Translations under genes and position numbers: made by a program
Notes under the pieces: generated by a model
What the model saw: the letters and a program-made list of their open reading frames with translations, nothing else
The model's database searches: none
Told to the model about the DNA's origin: nothing
Assembly: GCF_000179235.2 (NCBI RefSeq)
Contig: NZ_CP039373.1
Location: forward strand, 899,860-963,859
Source of the DNA: Synechococcus sp. CB0101
Lineage (GTDB): Bacteria > Cyanobacteriota > Cyanobacteriia > PCC-6307 > Cyanobiaceae
Reading direction: 5' to 3'
DNA length: 64,000 bases
Shown: piece by piece, positions 20,383-28,698 of the stretch
Layout of the letters: each line of letters opens with the position of its first letter
Position numbering within the stretch: position 1 is the first letter of the stretch

Positions 20383-20456
20383 CGGGGCGTGGCGCAGCTT
20401 GGTAGCGCGGGTGCTTTGGGAGCACTAGGTCGCAGGTTCGAATCCTGTCGCCCCGA
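20383..20456 (+). tRNA. tRNA-Pro (anticodon UGG)
   Basis: A 74-base tRNA. The acceptor stem is CGGGGCG paired with CGCCCCG, the D-stem GCGC pairs across AGCTTGGTA, the anticodon loop is TTTGGGA (TGG), and the T-arm CAGG-TTCGAAT-CCTG is perfect, with A as discriminator base. CCA is not encoded. Its 3' 43 bases are the attachment core of the integrative element and are regenerated intact at this left junction, so the gene remains functional. Confidence 0.97.
20414..20456 (+). repeat. Left attachment core (attL)
   Basis: Last 43 bases of the tRNA-Pro gene, from the anticodon arm to the discriminator base. The identical stretch recurs at 44793. Beyond the exact core the two copies stay similar for about 20 bases (TGA, T-rich, CAGGGATTG). 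Confidence 0.95.
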
Positions 20457-20740
20457 CTGACTTTTCAGGGATTGCACGGTTCCATCCGTGCAGAATCCCG
20501 TGTAACGGCTCCGAGAGCCGCCGAGATTTACACGGAACCTTCCGTGCGACACGTTGCGGCTGCGTGCGCTTTGGGTAGGGTTTCGGCACCGATACAGCAC
20601 GACCGCTCAGCGACGACGCGTTCCCCTCGGGGTCCAACGACCGACTGACCCGTCTGCTGCCGCCTCTGGCGGTCCGTACCCAGCCCCCAGTCATGGGGCT
20701 GAGAGATTGATGGCTCGGTTCTGTTCACCCCCTTTGTGGA
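20457..20740. other. Left-end noncoding region with probable recombinase arm sites
   Basis: This stretch holds short repeats of the type ACGGNNCCATCCGTG and TTACACGGAACCTTCCGTG, followed by a GCGGCTGCGTGCG segment. The region just outside the integrase gene at the right end (44665-44725) carries the related words ACACGGGTCTCCGTGTA and GCGACTGCGTGCG. Matching palindromic words at both ends fit arm-type binding sites of the recombinase or its directionality factor. No convincing gene is seen. Confidence 0.5.
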
Positions 20741-20947
20741 ATGGCTAAACAGAATCGCTTTGCCAATCAGACCGCTGAGGTTGTCGAGGTTGCTGGTCGC
20801 AAGCTGCGCACCAATGACCCTGCGCATCTGCGGAAGATGGTGCGTCGCGCAGAGGAACAGCTTGCGGAGGATCCGCAAGCTCTGGACCACCTGCGTGACA
20901 TGCGTGGCGGTGTCTGGGGAGCCATGCGCCTGAAGGGACTTCTGTAG
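20741..20947 (+). CDS. Small element protein, unknown function
   Basis: A 68-residue, charged, mostly helical protein (VEVAGRKLRTNDPAHLRKMVRRAEEQL). No signal peptide, membrane segment or known motif is visible. It is the first gene after the left attachment site and begins a run of closely spaced genes on the plus strand. Confidence 0.5.
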   Translation: MAKQNRFANQTAEVVEVAGRKLRTNDPAHLRKMVRRAEEQLAEDPQALDHLRDMRGGVWGAMRLKGLL

Positions 20948-20955
20948 TTCCCCGA

Positions 20956-21219
20956 GTGACCACAACCCAAGAACTCACCGTGCGTGAGGCGCAGCTGAAA
21001 GAAGCTGCCCGTGAGCTGCTGCATGTCAGCAAGCAGCTCAACCCAGATCAAACCGTTGACTATGGCGACTTTGGTGGCGTCAAGGTCGAAAGCGCCAATC
21101 ACCACGTCCTGGTCGCCTCGGCATTGCAGGCCCTCGACTACGGCAGGTTGGGCGACTGGACCGACTACTCGAAATTCGCCGATGGGGTGATCAAGCAGGA
21201 GGGCGGCAGCAATGGCTGA
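20956..21219 (+). CDS. Small element protein, unknown function
   Basis: An 87-residue protein starting at GTG 20956 that contains a predicted N-terminal amphipathic helix (VREAQLKEAARELLHVSKQL) and a glycine/aspartate-containing middle part (DYGDFGGVKVES). No family is recognised. Its end overlaps the next gene by 8 bases, which supports translation of both. Confidence 0.55.
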   Translation: MTTTQELTVREAQLKEAARELLHVSKQLNPDQTVDYGDFGGVKVESANHHVLVASALQALDYGRLGDWTDYSKFADGVIKQEGGSNG

Positions 21220-21616
21220 TTGGCTTGATGCTTACCGCGCTTCCGTTGCCTGGGGTGACGAAATCATCGCCGCCTACATCACGCAGCACGCCCTCGCCTG
21301 CTGCTTCGTCAACCACGATGGCGAGCACTTCTATGAGGTGCCTGGCACGTTGAAAGACCTGCCAAAGGCATTCCGTGATGCTGCCATTGTCATCGAAGCC
21401 ACCAGCTGCAAAGTTGGCGTTCTATTTACCGACGAGGAAGCCACCGCTGCGGAGGTAGAGGAGGCAATGGTGACCCTCGCTGATGCAGGCATTGGCTGCG
21501 GCTTCATTGAACCGAAGCCACGGGTTCATCAGTACGCGCTGCTGAACCGATACACCGAAGGCGGCTTGATCAAGGAAGCCCTGAAGGTCATTGACCAGGA
21601 GGGCGGTGATGCCTAA
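21212..21616 (+). CDS. Element protein, unknown function
   Basis: A 134-residue mixed alpha/beta protein containing the segments AYITQHALACCFVNHDGEHFYEV and VTLADAGIGCGFIEPK. It is probably cytosolic. It overlaps both neighbours by 8 bases, so it sits within a tight early operon. No function can be assigned. Confidence 0.6.
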   Translation: MADWLDAYRASVAWGDEIIAAYITQHALACCFVNHDGEHFYEVPGTLKDLPKAFRDAAIVIEATSCKVGVLFTDEEATAAEVEEAMVTLADAGIGCGFIEPKPRVHQYALLNRYTEGGLIKEALKVIDQEGGDA

Positions 21617-21923
21617 CCCCAAGACCTTGGCAACAGGCACCTGGCTGCCGATTGAACAGCTCGCGGAGCAGCTGGTCTGCGGTGAACGCACCGTGGACAC
21701 GCTGCGCTCTGAAGGCATCTTCAAAGCAGGCGAGCACTACTACGCAGTCGGCTCAGGCAAGAAACGCCCGAAGTTCGTCTACTGCCTGGAGAGCTGCAGG
21801 GCTGCCCTGCTGAAGCGCACTGCCGAGTTGGAGGCAGAGCGCAAGGCAACGGTGGAAGACGCCGTTACCTACGACGAGGAGCACCTGGAGGAGCTGATCA
21901 GGGAGGTGCGCGATGGCGACTGA
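21609..21923 (+). CDS. Excisionase/MerR-like winged-helix protein
   Basis: A 104-residue protein whose first 60 residues have the layout of excisionase-type winged helices: PIEQLAEQLVCGERTVDTLRSEGIF then KAGEHYYAVGSGKKRPKFVYCLESC. The C-terminal part is an acidic helix. It could be the directionality factor or an early repressor of the element. A related protein is encoded outside the right boundary at 45092 (shared ERT, K-GEH and Y-LE-C positions). The ATG at 21609 overlaps the upstream stop. Confidence 0.65.
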   Translation: MPNPKTLATGTWLPIEQLAEQLVCGERTVDTLRSEGIFKAGEHYYAVGSGKKRPKFVYCLESCRAALLKRTAELEAERKATVEDAVTYDEEHLEELIREVRDGD

Positions 21924-22944
21924 CCTCGGCAAGCGTCGTTCACCAGCGCTGGAGCAAATGCAGCGCCTGGTTGCCTCCTACGACCTCTTCAACAAAGAGC
22001 TGTTCAGCAATCAGCTCCCGCCCGTTTGGCTTGACCTACGCAACAAGCCAGGCAGCTACGGCTACTTCCAAGCCAACAAGTGGAAAGACGCCAACGGCAA
22101 CCTGCTTGATGTCATCAGCCTCGACAGCAAGACGGCAGCCGAACGCCCGCTGATTGAGCTGCTCAGCACCCTCGTGCATGAGATGGCGCACGCGTACGAC
22201 TTCCACATCGTCAACGAACGCAAGGCACGCCCCACGCACAGCGCTGAATGGCGCCGTGAAATGGAACGCCTCGGCTTGCCTCCTGTTCAGGTGGGCAGCA
22301 CATGGCGACAGGCGACGCATCGCATCGACCCTGACGGGCTCTATGCCCGCACCTTTGCCAAACATCAGGCAGCGCTTCAGGCGTTGCCGTGGCAGGAGTG
22401 CATTGGCACTGCCAATCGCGGGCGTGGTGTTGACCGCGTGAAGTTCCAGTGCCCGCAATGCGGGTTCAATGCTTGGGCAAAGGCAGCAGGTGAGCTGCAC
22501 TGCGGGTTTTGCTCCACCCCGCAGGAGCTGGTGGCGATGCTGCCCGAATACCGCCCGCACGGCGGCGGCGGTAAAGGGAAGCCAGGACGTGCCACTGCCA
22601 AGCGTGAGCACTACGCCGAGCCTTCGGGCGTACCAGCGCTGCCCGTCTACACCGACGAGCTAGGGCGTGAGCTGCGCCTGCATACAGGGCTCGACTACCC
22701 GCCCAAGGACAAAGTTGATGCGCTGTTGGTGATGACGTTCGGGGTCAAGGAGCGGAAGCCTGAACTGCTGCCACCGCTGACCGCAGCGATTGAGGAGCAG
22801 GACTGGGAGGCGATGGATGCAGCGCTCAAAGCGGTCTATCGCCATCGCTGCCAGGTGCTGCACCCCGATGTTGAGGGCGGCTCTGAGGTTGCTTTCAAAG
22901 CACTGCAGACCGCCTACCTCATCCTCAAGCGAGGGAAGCGCTGA
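21913..22944 (+). CDS. SprT-like metalloprotease fused to zinc ribbon and J-domain
   Basis: A 343-residue multidomain protein. Residues 15-110 are a SprT-like zinc protease with HEMAH at 89-93 and a candidate third ligand His109; relatives cut DNA-protein crosslinks. Residues 178-202 form a zinc ribbon (Cys180, Cys183, Cys197, Cys200). Residues about 285-340 look like a short J-domain: VYRHRCQVLHPDVEGG with an intact HPD at 317-319 and FKALQTAYLIL, a layout typical of DnaJ, which recruits Hsp70. A basic glycine-rich linker joins the parts. The gene overlaps the upstream HTH gene by 11 bases. Removal of covalent protein from element DNA, coupled to host DnaK, is a plausible but inferred role. 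Confidence 0.8.
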   Translation: MATDLGKRRSPALEQMQRLVASYDLFNKELFSNQLPPVWLDLRNKPGSYGYFQANKWKDANGNLLDVISLDSKTAAERPLIELLSTLVHEMAHAYDFHIVNERKARPTHSAEWRREMERLGLPPVQVGSTWRQATHRIDPDGLYARTFAKHQAALQALPWQECIGTANRGRGVDRVKFQCPQCGFNAWAKAAGELHCGFCSTPQELVAMLPEYRPHGGGGKGKPGRATAKREHYAEPSGVPALPVYTDELGRELRLHTGLDYPPKDKVDALLVMTFGVKERKPELLPPLTAAIEEQDWEAMDAALKAVYRHRCQVLHPDVEGGSEVAFKALQTAYLILKRGKR

Positions 22945-23019
22945 CCGCTGCTGAACGGGTTTATAGGACTAGCCCCATAAGGGGAAGTCGCAAGCGAAAA
23001 CCACACATGGGTCAAGCAC

Positions 23020-23904
23020 ATGCGAAGAAGCAAAGCCGAAATAGAAGCCATCAGGGCAGCCATCTACGACTACTGCCAGCGGCACTACCCGCTGACCGTG
23101 CGCCAGCTGTTCTATGCCCTGACCGTGCTTCACCTCATCAACAAAACAGAGGGTGAGTACAAGCAGACCGTCTGCCGCCTGGCAAAGGACATGCGCCTGC
23201 AGGGTGAATTGCCCTGGCACTGGCTGGTGGACAACACCCGCTGGATGCGCAAGCCAATCAGCTACGGCAGCCTGGCGGACTGCGTTGAGCAGTCAGCTCG
23301 GACCTACCGCCGCAGCCTCTGGCAGAACCGCCAGGAGTACGTCGAGGTCTGGCTGGAGAAAGACGCGCTATCAGGCGTGCTCTACGACGTCACGCAGGAC
23401 TACGACGTGCCGCTGATGGTGACTCGGGGCTATCCATCCCTGAGTTACCTACGCAGCGCGGCGGAGGCGATGGTGGCGACGGGCAAGCCCGTGACCATCT
23501 ACTACTTCGGGGACTACGACCCCAGCGGGGCGGACATCAGCCGCAACGTCGAGGAACGCCTGCAGGAGTTCATGCGGGAGGTGGCGAGGGAGTGGACCCT
23601 CAGCAATGAAGGTGAGCGGGTCTTTGCCCCGTCTCTGAACTTCCACCGTGTTGCCGTCAACGAATGGCAAATCGACGATTGGAACCTCCCCACACGCCCG
23701 ACGAAGACCAGCGACAGCCGAGCAGCCAAGTTCGGCAGCCGCTCCGTTGAGCTTGATGCCATCCCACCTGACGACCTCCGCGAACTCGTACGGATGCACC
23801 TTTCGCAGCATGTTGATGCTTACGAATTAGCGGCAGCTGAAGAGACTGACCGCATGGAGAGGCAAACGCTCCAGGCGATGGCAGCCAAGCTGCGGGCGGG
23901 GTGA
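23020..23904 (+). CDS. Stand-alone Spo11/TopoVI-A-like protein (Mini-A type)
   Basis: A 294-residue protein with the two parts of type IIB topoisomerase A subunits. The N-terminal winged helix has TVRQLFYALT with Arg28 and Tyr32 aligned to the catalytic RDIFY motif of Spo11/TopoVI-A. The Toprim domain follows with Glu113 (VWLEKDAL) and the acidic pair Asp165/Asp167 (YYFGDYDPSGADI). No B-subunit (GHKL ATPase) gene is nearby. Orphan proteins of this kind on mobile elements have been called Mini-A. The neighbours (SprT-like crosslink protease, primase-helicase) suggest a role in element replication, nicking or resolution; the biochemical activity is unknown. Confidence 0.8.
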   Translation: MRRSKAEIEAIRAAIYDYCQRHYPLTVRQLFYALTVLHLINKTEGEYKQTVCRLAKDMRLQGELPWHWLVDNTRWMRKPISYGSLADCVEQSARTYRRSLWQNRQEYVEVWLEKDALSGVLYDVTQDYDVPLMVTRGYPSLSYLRSAAEAMVATGKPVTIYYFGDYDPSGADISRNVEERLQEFMREVAREWTLSNEGERVFAPSLNFHRVAVNEWQIDDWNLPTRPTKTSDSRAAKFGSRSVELDAIPPDDLRELVRMHLSQHVDAYELAAAEETDRMERQTLQAMAAKLRAG

Positions 23905-23909
23905 TTACA

Positions 23910-23932
23910 GGGAGCCTGCGGGCTCCCTTTTT
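23910..23932 (+). terminator. Rho-independent terminator after the Spo11-like gene
   Basis: Perfect 7-bp stem GGGAGCC/GGCTCCC with a TGCG loop followed by five T residues, starting 6 bases after the stop codon. It separates the early block from the primase-helicase block. Confidence 0.85.
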
Positions 23933-24033
23933 AATGCCTGCCGCCAAGAAAGTGGCACACGCCTGAAAGCCAAACTCGGCGCACATAGGCGCAGGTAGCC
24001 GCATACATTCGCAAGCAAGGATTTATCAGGGTT

Positions 24034-24309
24034 GTGCCAGTTGAATCCCGCCAGATTGACCCGTTGCCTTATCAGGTGGCACGCATACCTTGGTGGCACC
24101 CCAGCCAGGAATCAATGCCACTCAGGGTCAGGCAGGACCATGAAGGTCTGCCACTCAACGAGTCACTGCACATCAAGATTTCAAAGGTCCACTGGACCAA
24201 CTTGGTGACGCAGGCAGAAATCAGCAACGTCGGTCATACCACACTCGCCCGCCACTGGATGCTCAAAGGCGCCATGGCAGATGGCGTTGACCTTGAAGCC
24301 TTCCTCTAG
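24034..24309 (+). CDS. Small hypothetical protein
   Basis: A 91-residue reading frame from GTG 24034; an ATG at 24115 gives a 64-residue alternative (MPLRVRQDHEGLPLNESLHIKISK). The C-terminal half (VTQAEISNVGHTTLARHWMLKGAMADGVDLEAFL) has a ribbon-helix-helix-like feel, strand then helices, but no family is certain. Isolated between a terminator and the next operon. Confidence 0.4.
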   Translation: MPVESRQIDPLPYQVARIPWWHPSQESMPLRVRQDHEGLPLNESLHIKISKVHWTNLVTQAEISNVGHTTLARHWMLKGAMADGVDLEAFL

Positions 24310-24396
24310 GCAGCACGAAGCCTGCGGCTAAAGGCTCCCCAGCCACCGCAGACCTCGCCCTTGTGACTCAGCCAGCCCGAATGACCAGCTCTTGTC

Positions 24397-24711
24397 ATGC
24401 ACAACCATACCCGCACTGCCAATCCCCTGCCCTCCACCAGGGCACACATTGCTGCACGAGCCAGAGCTGCAGCTAGGCGCATTGCCTACAACCAACAGGT
24501 TGAGCGTTGGGAACAGCTCCTGCGAATGGAGCAGGCGTTAGAAGACAGCACTGCCCTCTACTTCAGCGGTGCGCCACACCCTGCTCGCTTCCAATCTGAC
24601 TTCGACTGGTTGGAAGAGCTGATTCGTGGTGGTGAAACCCTCTCCCGTTGGATGGCGGATTGCGTTGACCGCTTAAGCGCTCTGCAGGAGCAAGAGGGAG
24701 GGCAGCGCTGA
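24397..24711 (+). CDS. Small helical protein, unknown function
   Basis: A 104-residue, arginine- and alanine-rich helical protein (THIAARARAAARRIAYNQQVERW type pattern, then a tryptophan-containing acidic helix). It ends exactly at the start of the next gene (TGATG), and the two are followed with the same kind of overlap by the primase-helicase, forming a three-gene operon. Confidence 0.55.
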   Translation: MHNHTRTANPLPSTRAHIAARARAAARRIAYNQQVERWEQLLRMEQALEDSTALYFSGAPHPARFQSDFDWLEELIRGGETLSRWMADCVDRLSALQEQEGGQR

Positions 24712-24899
24712 TGGCTCTCTCCAGCAACGACCGCATTGACCTCATCAATGCCCTTGATGTGCTCATCGGCGCCTACGGACAGAACTCCGAAGCCGAAAAC
24801 CGCCTGCGCAAGGACTACACCGCCGACCGCCCTCGCGGTCGTCGTGCCCGTGCCCTGCTGGAGCGCATCGCTCGCGGTGCCCTGGAGGTGGATTGCTGA
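24711..24899 (+). CDS. Small protein upstream of primase-helicase, unknown function
   Basis: A 62-residue charged protein (MALSSNDRIDLINALDVLIGAYG, then a basic RPRGRRARALLERI segment). Its stop codon overlaps the start codon of the primase-helicase (TGATG), so translation is coupled. It may be a regulator or accessory factor of replication, but nothing in the sequence proves this. Confidence 0.55.
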   Translation: MALSSNDRIDLINALDVLIGAYGQNSEAENRLRKDYTADRPRGRRARALLERIARGALEVDC

Positions 24900-27493
24900 T
24901 GCCTCAGGACTTCACCGATTGGCGCCACTACCTCCCGCAACTCGACGGCTTCCCTCTCCTCCCCGTTGGTGCAGGCGTTAAGGGCAAGTCACCGATTGAC
25001 CCCGCTACTGGCAAAGGGCTCGCAGGTTGGCAAACCAAACGATTCACGCCTGACCAGATCGCCGCCATGAATGGCGTCGTGAAATCCGTTGGCACCCTCA
25101 CTGGTCCGCAGGCAGACCACACCGCCTTCATCGACATTGATGGGGCGCTCTGCATTGAACGCTGCAAGCACCACGGCTGCACCACCAAAGAACTCGGCTG
25201 GACCGTTCGCCGCACAACTGCCAAAGACCGTCTCAAAGTCCCGTTCCACATCCCCGAGGAACTCCGTCACTACCTCCAGGACAGCAACGGCAATCCCATC
25301 GGCAAGGTGGTGCTCACCATCAAGCCCGCCGTCTATGACCTCGACGCAGACGGCAAGCCCAAGCGTGATAACAACGGGCGTCCCATCACCCTTGAACCCG
25401 CTCAGCAGATTGAGCTGTTCTACGGCTCAGGGCAGTGCATCGTCCTAGGCGAGCACGTTGAATCCAAAGGGCACTACACCTGGACGGGTAGCCCCATTCA
25501 GATGGGCACCCCCACGCCTGAATGGTGGGCGCTCATCACTGAAGTACTCGAAGCAGGTGCTGCTGAAGCCAAAGCTGCTCGCAAGACCTCTCACGGCTCT
25601 GGCGCCGTCACTCAATCAGGACCACACCACGCCTGCCGCATATGCGGTCGCAACACCAGCGGCGCCTGCACTGAATACAGCGACGGTGAACGCGTACGCA
25701 TTAACTGCTTTCAAGGGCAAACCTTCAGCCCGCCCACAGGGCACGGGCTCAAAGAAGGGCACACCGTCACCATCAACGGCACCACATGGGCGTTCTGTGG
25801 GCACGGCTTCAATCCATCCATCGGCAGCTTCGCCACCTTCGCTGAACACATCCAACGCACGCCTGAGCCCGCAGCGGAGCCATCAGGCGTAGCGCAGGGC
25901 GATGTCCAGCTCTACGACACCGAGTGGCTGAAGCAGCAGCTGCGTGAGTGCCTTGAGGAAGGGCTCAGTGATGGCGAGATGGCAGTCGAGGTTGATCGCC
26001 TCGCCGTTAAAGCCGACGTCCACACCAGCAGGGTTGAAAAGCTCCTCGCTGGTTTGCGTGCTGATGACGCCGCCGCTGAAACCATCGCGGATGTCTCTGA
26101 GGTCATCCAGCAAATCGAAGAGGCAGAGGCAGCCGTCTACGCCATACGCCTGCACGACTTCCTCCCCGCAACCCTCTGCACAGCACTGCAGACCATTCAG
26201 CAAGGCATCCCCTATCCAGACATCACCTTGCTCATGGCGCAGCTGACGCACATCAGCAGCTGCATCAAGCTCGGCACACGCATCAACGGCAACCCCTTCA
26301 CCGATTGGGAAGTGCCCGCCAACCTCTTTCACATTGATGTCGGTCCATCAGGCGCTCGCAAGTCGCCACTTATCAAGGCTGTCTTCACCAAGCCCTCTAC
26401 CGACATCCGCCAACAGCTCAGTCGCCTCAACGCCCAGCGCTACGACGCCTGGGAGGCGGAGTGCGCTGGCAAGAAGCAAAACAAGCCGCCCGCTCCTCTC
26501 GCCATCGTTCACTCCACCAACAGCTACACGGGCGAAGCACTCACTGAACGCCTAGAAGCCCACGAACACCACAAGCAGCCACTCCTCATCCAACGCGATG
26601 AGATCGCAGGGCTCTTTGATTCCTGGGGCAAGTACAAGCAAGGCGGCAAAGGCACAGGTGGTGATGAGCAGCAGCTCCTGGAGCTGTTCGATGGCGATGG
26701 ACATCACTCCATCCGTGTTGGGCGTGGTCGCGCCTACGACCGCTGCCACGTCAGCCTTCATGGCGGCATCCAGGACGCTGTACTGCGTCGCCTCATCGCT
26801 GCAGGTGATGACAACGGCAAGTGGGCGCGTTGCACCTTCGCCCCACTCCCTGAAATGACCTATCGCCTGCCCGTCTTCAGCGAGGAAGCCGCAGAGCAAC
26901 GCAGGCAATCAGAGCGCACCCTCCAAACCATCAGCACTGCTCTCTTCACCGCATCACCCAAGACTTACTTCCTCGATGCAGCAGGCGTGCAGATGCTTGC
27001 CGACTACGACCACCTCTGCCAACTCCAACGCAACGAGTCCCGCGTCCCAGCCATCAAGGCACTCAAGAACAAGGCAGCCGCAAAAGCCATGCGCCTCGCC
27101 TGCCTCCTCCACCTCACGCAGTGCCAAGCCGCTGATCACTACGACGCATCCGTCCCATCAGACCGCCTGGCACTAGCCATCACCCTCGTGGATGCCCTAG
27201 ACGCCTGGGCTGCCTCGTTCCACGCCACCGCTGCGCTCAACGCTCAAGAGGCAAACGCCCTCGCTGATCGCAATCGCATCGCGCAACGCATCCATGAGAT
27301 TGCTGCCAAGCACAAGGGCTACGTCCCCTGGACAACCATCCGTCGCTCCCTTAAAGGCGCTGAAAAGAAAGGCATCACCAACGCCATGGCGCACGTCGTG
27401 CTCCAACAGCTCTGCAATATGGGCATCGGCACCACCAAAGAAGGCACACGCGGCGGCATCTCCTACCGCGCTCTCGGTCCCTTCCCTCAATAG
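24899..27493 (+). CDS. Prim-pol/DUF3987 primase-helicase
   Basis: An 864-residue replication protein. The N-terminal 200 residues resemble bifunctional primase-polymerase domains (FPLLPVGAGVKGKSP, then TAFIDIDG carrying the acidic pair). Around residues 245-275 lies a cysteine-containing zinc-finger-like segment (CRICGRNTSGACTEYSDGE). The C-terminal half is a DUF3987-type SF3/RecA-like helicase with Walker A VGPSGARKSPL near residue 482 and a Walker B-like LIQRDEIAGLF. Such proteins start and drive replication of phages, plasmids and satellites. The codon use is strongly C-ending with frequent CTC and ACC, unlike the terminase gene downstream. Confidence 0.82.
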   Translation: MPQDFTDWRHYLPQLDGFPLLPVGAGVKGKSPIDPATGKGLAGWQTKRFTPDQIAAMNGVVKSVGTLTGPQADHTAFIDIDGALCIERCKHHGCTTKELGWTVRRTTAKDRLKVPFHIPEELRHYLQDSNGNPIGKVVLTIKPAVYDLDADGKPKRDNNGRPITLEPAQQIELFYGSGQCIVLGEHVESKGHYTWTGSPIQMGTPTPEWWALITEVLEAGAAEAKAARKTSHGSGAVTQSGPHHACRICGRNTSGACTEYSDGERVRINCFQGQTFSPPTGHGLKEGHTVTINGTTWAFCGHGFNPSIGSFATFAEHIQRTPEPAAEPSGVAQGDVQLYDTEWLKQQLRECLEEGLSDGEMAVEVDRLAVKADVHTSRVEKLLAGLRADDAAAETIADVSEVIQQIEEAEAAVYAIRLHDFLPATLCTALQTIQQGIPYPDITLLMAQLTHISSCIKLGTRINGNPFTDWEVPANLFHIDVGPSGARKSPLIKAVFTKPSTDIRQQLSRLNAQRYDAWEAECAGKKQNKPPAPLAIVHSTNSYTGEALTERLEAHEHHKQPLLIQRDEIAGLFDSWGKYKQGGKGTGGDEQQLLELFDGDGHHSIRVGRGRAYDRCHVSLHGGIQDAVLRRLIAAGDDNGKWARCTFAPLPEMTYRLPVFSEEAAEQRRQSERTLQTISTALFTASPKTYFLDAAGVQMLADYDHLCQLQRNESRVPAIKALKNKAAAKAMRLACLLHLTQCQAADHYDASVPSDRLALAITLVDALDAWAASFHATAALNAQEANALADRNRIAQRIHEIAAKHKGYVPWTTIRRSLKGAEKKGITNAMAHVVLQQLCNMGIGTTKEGTRGGISYRALGPFPQ

Positions 27494-27800
27494 GGGACGT
27501 CCCCCCGTCCCCCCTTTAAGTCCCCACAAACCTCCCTGCTACAGAAAGGGTTTTCAGAGATAAAGGAAGGGGGGACTAATACCCCTATCTCTTTCTGTAT
27601 TCCTCTCTTTTCGCAGATATAGAGGGGGGGGGTATGGTCCCCCCTTACCTCTATCGCCCAAATCGCCTGCCACCACTGCGGTTTGGGTGAGGACTGAATG
27701 GGGGACCAAAGGGGGGACCAGCAACCAGTCCCCCCTAACGCCTGAAGCCCCAAACACTCGGGAGGCTGCCAAACTGGGAATAACTTTGAGATTTTGAAAA
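27494..27800. promoter_or_regulatory. Palindrome-rich G/C-tract region, candidate replication origin or packaging site
   Basis: Between the primase-helicase and TerS genes lie repeated runs of GGGGGAC/GTCCCCC on both strands. A large interrupted inverted repeat starts with TACAGAAA at 27540 and AGAGATA and is answered by TATCTCT and TTCTGTA near 27586-27600. A second pairs GATATAGAGG with CCTCTATC (about 27616-27655) around GGGGGG and CCCCCC arms. Two direct GGGGGACC copies follow. Structured DNA next to a primase-helicase is typical of origins, and DNA just before terS is typical of cos/pac sites; the sequence alone cannot choose. Confidence 0.5.
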
Positions 27801-28328
27801 TTGGCTCGCCCAAGCAAACCCGAGCAGCTCAAGATTCAGGAGCGTTGTTATCAGCTATGGGTTGAAGGCAAGTCCCATACAGACATCGCCCGCTTAGCGG
27901 AGGTGAGCACCACCACCGTCACCAAATATGTGAGGCAGTTCCTGGCGGCACAGCCCATCGCAAAGATGACCCGCGAGGAACGCGAGGCGGCGGTCTGGCA
28001 GGAGTGGCAAGAGATTGCGCAGAAGCTGCGCATGGACATTGAGGAACAACGCCATCGCGGTCGCGTCAAGGTCGTCCGCAATCGCCATCCCGATGGCAGC
28101 GAGACGGTGGAGCAATCAATGCTGGCTGGGGTTGACCCGCAGCTCTACCGAGCATGGGGCGCACACCTGGACCGCAAGGCGCGGCAGCTGCTTGACCAGA
28201 CGCCAATCAGCGAAGGCGGCAACGTCGTGAACGTCTCGGTGGTGCGCGACTTCCTCGGGCAGAGCGATGCGCCAGCCGCCAGGCTCAGCGCTGAGCAGTG
28301 GAACGAGCAGGCTGCGATTGACGTCTAG
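27801..28328 (+). CDS. Terminase small subunit-like HTH protein
   Basis: A 175-residue protein starting at TTG 27801. The N-terminal helix-turn-helix (WVEGKSHTDIARLAEVSTTTVTKYVRQFL) is followed by a long charged helical region and a C-terminal tail, the usual layout of small terminase subunits that recognise the packaging site. It is placed before the large terminase with three small genes between. The assignment depends mostly on context; a transcription regulator is the alternative. Confidence 0.6.
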   Translation: MARPSKPEQLKIQERCYQLWVEGKSHTDIARLAEVSTTTVTKYVRQFLAAQPIAKMTREEREAAVWQEWQEIAQKLRMDIEEQRHRGRVKVVRNRHPDGSETVEQSMLAGVDPQLYRAWGAHLDRKARQLLDQTPISEGGNVVNVSVVRDFLGQSDAPAARLSAEQWNEQAAIDV

Positions 28329-28460
28329 CGCTACGGCAGCACTCGGTTAGTGCAGCAAAGCCCGCATCAGCAATGCGCTTTGCGTTGACCGCTTGAACGT
28401 TCCGTGCAAAATCCGTGCAAATGGGCTGCCTACCCTGCCTTGGGAGTCACCATCCAGCAC

Positions 28461-28682
28461 ATGCGCAACCCTGCCATCGGTCTTCTGCGAAGCGATATGG
28501 CAGAGCTGCAGGATGCGTGGGAGGTAGGGCAAGCAACCAGGGCAGAGGGCTGGGAGCTGGACCCGACGCATGACGCGACGTTGTATGCGTCGGTTGTGCT
28601 GCTTGGGATGCTCGGGTTGATTGAACTGGGGCGGCTGTGTCTGAAGCAGAGCGCAGCCACCCGCGAGGCAGTGGAGGGTTGA
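28461..28682 (+). CDS. Small hypothetical protein with one hydrophobic segment
   Basis: A 73-residue frame from ATG 28461 (an upstream GTG at 28404 is possible). A polar helix (LLRSDMAELQDAWEVGQATRAEG) is followed by a hydrophobic stretch (LYASVVLLGMLGLIELGRLCL) that could span a membrane. No family recognised. Confidence 0.45.
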   Translation: MRNPAIGLLRSDMAELQDAWEVGQATRAEGWELDPTHDATLYASVVLLGMLGLIELGRLCLKQSAATREAVEG

Positions 28683-28698
28683 GCTTGTAGGACTAGAC

